Shown here one piece after another: positions 14,315 to 14,955 of a stretch of DNA of 14,955 nucleotides. Each line of letters opens with the position of its first letter. The first letter of the stretch is position 1. A model generated the notes under the pieces. That model searched no databases, was not told the origin of the DNA, and was given only the letters and a program-made list of their open reading frames with translations. Where the stretch lies: assembly GCA_035642125.1 (NCBI GenBank), contig DASQSZ010000401.1, positions 1 to 14,955 of the forward strand. The letters are read 5' to 3'. Source of the stretch: CALAED01 sp937891035 (lineage in GTDB: Bacteria > Actinomycetota > Actinomycetes > Streptosporangiales > Streptosporangiaceae). The translations under genes were made by a program, and so were the position numbers.

Positions 14315-14349
14315 TTATGTCGCCCATCGTTATCAATTCATCACTTATC
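14315..14349. repeat. three TTAT repeats at exact 15-bp spacing
   Basis: TTATG (14315-14319), TTATC (14330-14334) and TTATC (14345-14349) recur every 15 bp in an AT-richer part of the divergent gap before the MocR gene. Direct repeats are typical of MocR-family operators, but the conserved core here is short. The remaining gap up to 14458 shows no clear promoter. Confidence 0.3.
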
Positions 14350-14459
14350 GTGGTCGCTGGCTGGCATGCGAGGCCCGAAGAAGGCCAATATGCGTGCAGA
14401 TCAGCCGCCAATGCCGCATATATCCCGAATACGGCTTGCCTTGGCCGGGCCAATCGGCG

Positions 14460-14471
14460 AAAGTGGCGCTA
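14460..14471 (+). promoter_or_regulatory. AAAGTGG-type motif at the MocR start
   Basis: AAAGTGGCGCTA overlaps the first base of the start codon. As I recall it, the PdxR binding motif of corynebacteria is AAAGTGGW(-/T)CTA; this copy agrees at 10 of 12 places. A single copy could be chance, and GAAAG here is also the best available ribosome binding site. Confidence 0.25.
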
Positions 14472-14955
14472 TGGCATCCCCGGCTCGTATGATCGGTGGC
14501 CCGCAGCTGGCGCGGTTGCTTGGTGAGCTACCGGCCGAGCGCCCGTTCTATGCCGTGCTGGCCCGGGCCATCCGCGGCCTGATCCTCAATGGCGGTCTCG
14601 CGCTGCGCGTCCGGCTGCCCGCCGAACGCGACCTCGCCGCCGCGCTCGGCGTGAGCCGCACGACGGTGACGGCGGCCTACGACGCGCTGCGCGCCGAGTC
14701 GTTCATCCAAAGTCGGCAGGGGGCGGGCAGCTGGACGGCGTTGCCGCGCGGCCGCACCTCCCGCATGCCGCAGGCCGGGACCGCCACGGTCTACGGCGTG
14801 GCCGAGCCGGAGATCGACCTCGGCAGCGCCGCGCCCGGGGCGCCGGAGCTGTTCGACGAGGCGGTCGCCGACGCCGTCGCCCACCTGCCCGGGCACACTT
14901 CTGGGCCCGGCTACGACCCGGCCGGCCTCGGCCGGCTCCGCGAGACCGTGGCGGC
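14471..14955 (+). CDS. MocR-type GntR-family regulator with aminotransferase-like domain (partial)
   Basis: The frame is open to the end of the window, giving 161 residues of a protein that should be about 450-480 long. The N-terminal winged helix-turn-helix (about 18-95) shows FYAVLARAIRGLILNG (26-41), RLPAERDLAAALGVSRTTVT (48-67) and GAGSW (86-90). After a linker, LGSAAPGAPELF and GPGYDPAGLGRLRE mark the start of the fold-type-I, PLP-dependent aminotransferase-like domain. Such regulators sense PLP or PLP-amino-acid adducts and bind direct repeats. The GAGSW wording is closer, from memory, to the YczR subgroup than to PdxR. ATG 14471 has a weak GAAAG 7 nt upstream; ATG 14489 is an alternative. 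It is divergent from GH15, so auto-regulation or GH15 control is possible. The PLP-binding lysine lies beyond the window. Confidence 0.88.
   Translation, partial: MASPARMIGGPQLARLLGELPAERPFYAVLARAIRGLILNGGLALRVRLPAERDLAAALGVSRTTVTAAYDALRAESFIQSRQGAGSWTALPRGRTSRMPQAGTATVYGVAEPEIDLGSAAPGAPELFDEAVADAVAHLPGHTSGPGYDPAGLGRLRETVA

Noticed and set aside
14268..14492. 74-residue ORF in the GH15-MocR gap
   Set aside because: No ribosome binding site, weak codon bias, no recognisable domain, and it runs into the MocR gene in another frame.

Overview
The window is high-GC DNA with mostly G/C-ending codons, GTG as well as ATG starts, GGAGG-type ribosome binding sites and hairpins without long T-runs. This points to a filamentous actinomycete. 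The order Streptosporangiales is my best guess, from gene content and from the small HTH gene lying before a crotonase; the genus cannot be fixed. No tRNA, rRNA, CRISPR array, transposase or phage gene is seen, and no gap between called genes exceeds 300 bases.

Layout. 1-57 may be the tail of an unknown gene. 184-396 (+) is a 70-residue HTH protein ending in a strong hairpin terminator. 581-1372 (+) is a crotonase (enoyl-CoA hydratase/isomerase) facing a secreted GH3 beta-glucosidase at 1457-3742 (-), with a 21-bp perfect hairpin between them. 3903-5819 (-) is an ABCB-type half-transporter, divergent from a secreted S15 (Xaa-Pro dipeptidyl-peptidase type) hydrolase at 6083-8065 (+). A short structured leader then precedes a 39-residue one-helix membrane protein at 8269-8388 (+).

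8426-9403 (-) is a PAPS-dependent-type sulfotransferase, divergent from a sirtuin at 9434-10210 (+). The sirtuin is followed by an S66 LD-carboxypeptidase at 10287-11243 (+); a possible 16-codon leader ORF overlaps its start. 11432-12337 (+) is an uncharacterised protein resembling the DUF1444/YtpQ family. It converges on a GH15 glucoamylase/trehalase-like enzyme at 12395-14203 (-), whose promoter region is shared with a truncated MocR-type (GntR HTH plus aminotransferase fold) regulator from 14471 to the window end.

The genes look like ordinary chromosome content: carbohydrate release outside the cell (GH3), intracellular alpha-glucoside hydrolysis (GH15), peptide hydrolysis (S15), cell-wall peptide recycling (LD-carboxypeptidase), export (ABC) and NAD-dependent deacylation (sirtuin). 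Only sir2-ldcA looks like a possible operon. I see no convincing new multigene system. The items most worth a second look are the unannotated 39-residue membrane protein with its folded leader, the leader ORF and duplicated ribosome-binding segment before the LD-carboxypeptidase, the crotonase lacking one catalytic glutamate, the cysteine cluster in the sulfotransferase, and the palindrome and phased repeats before the MocR gene.
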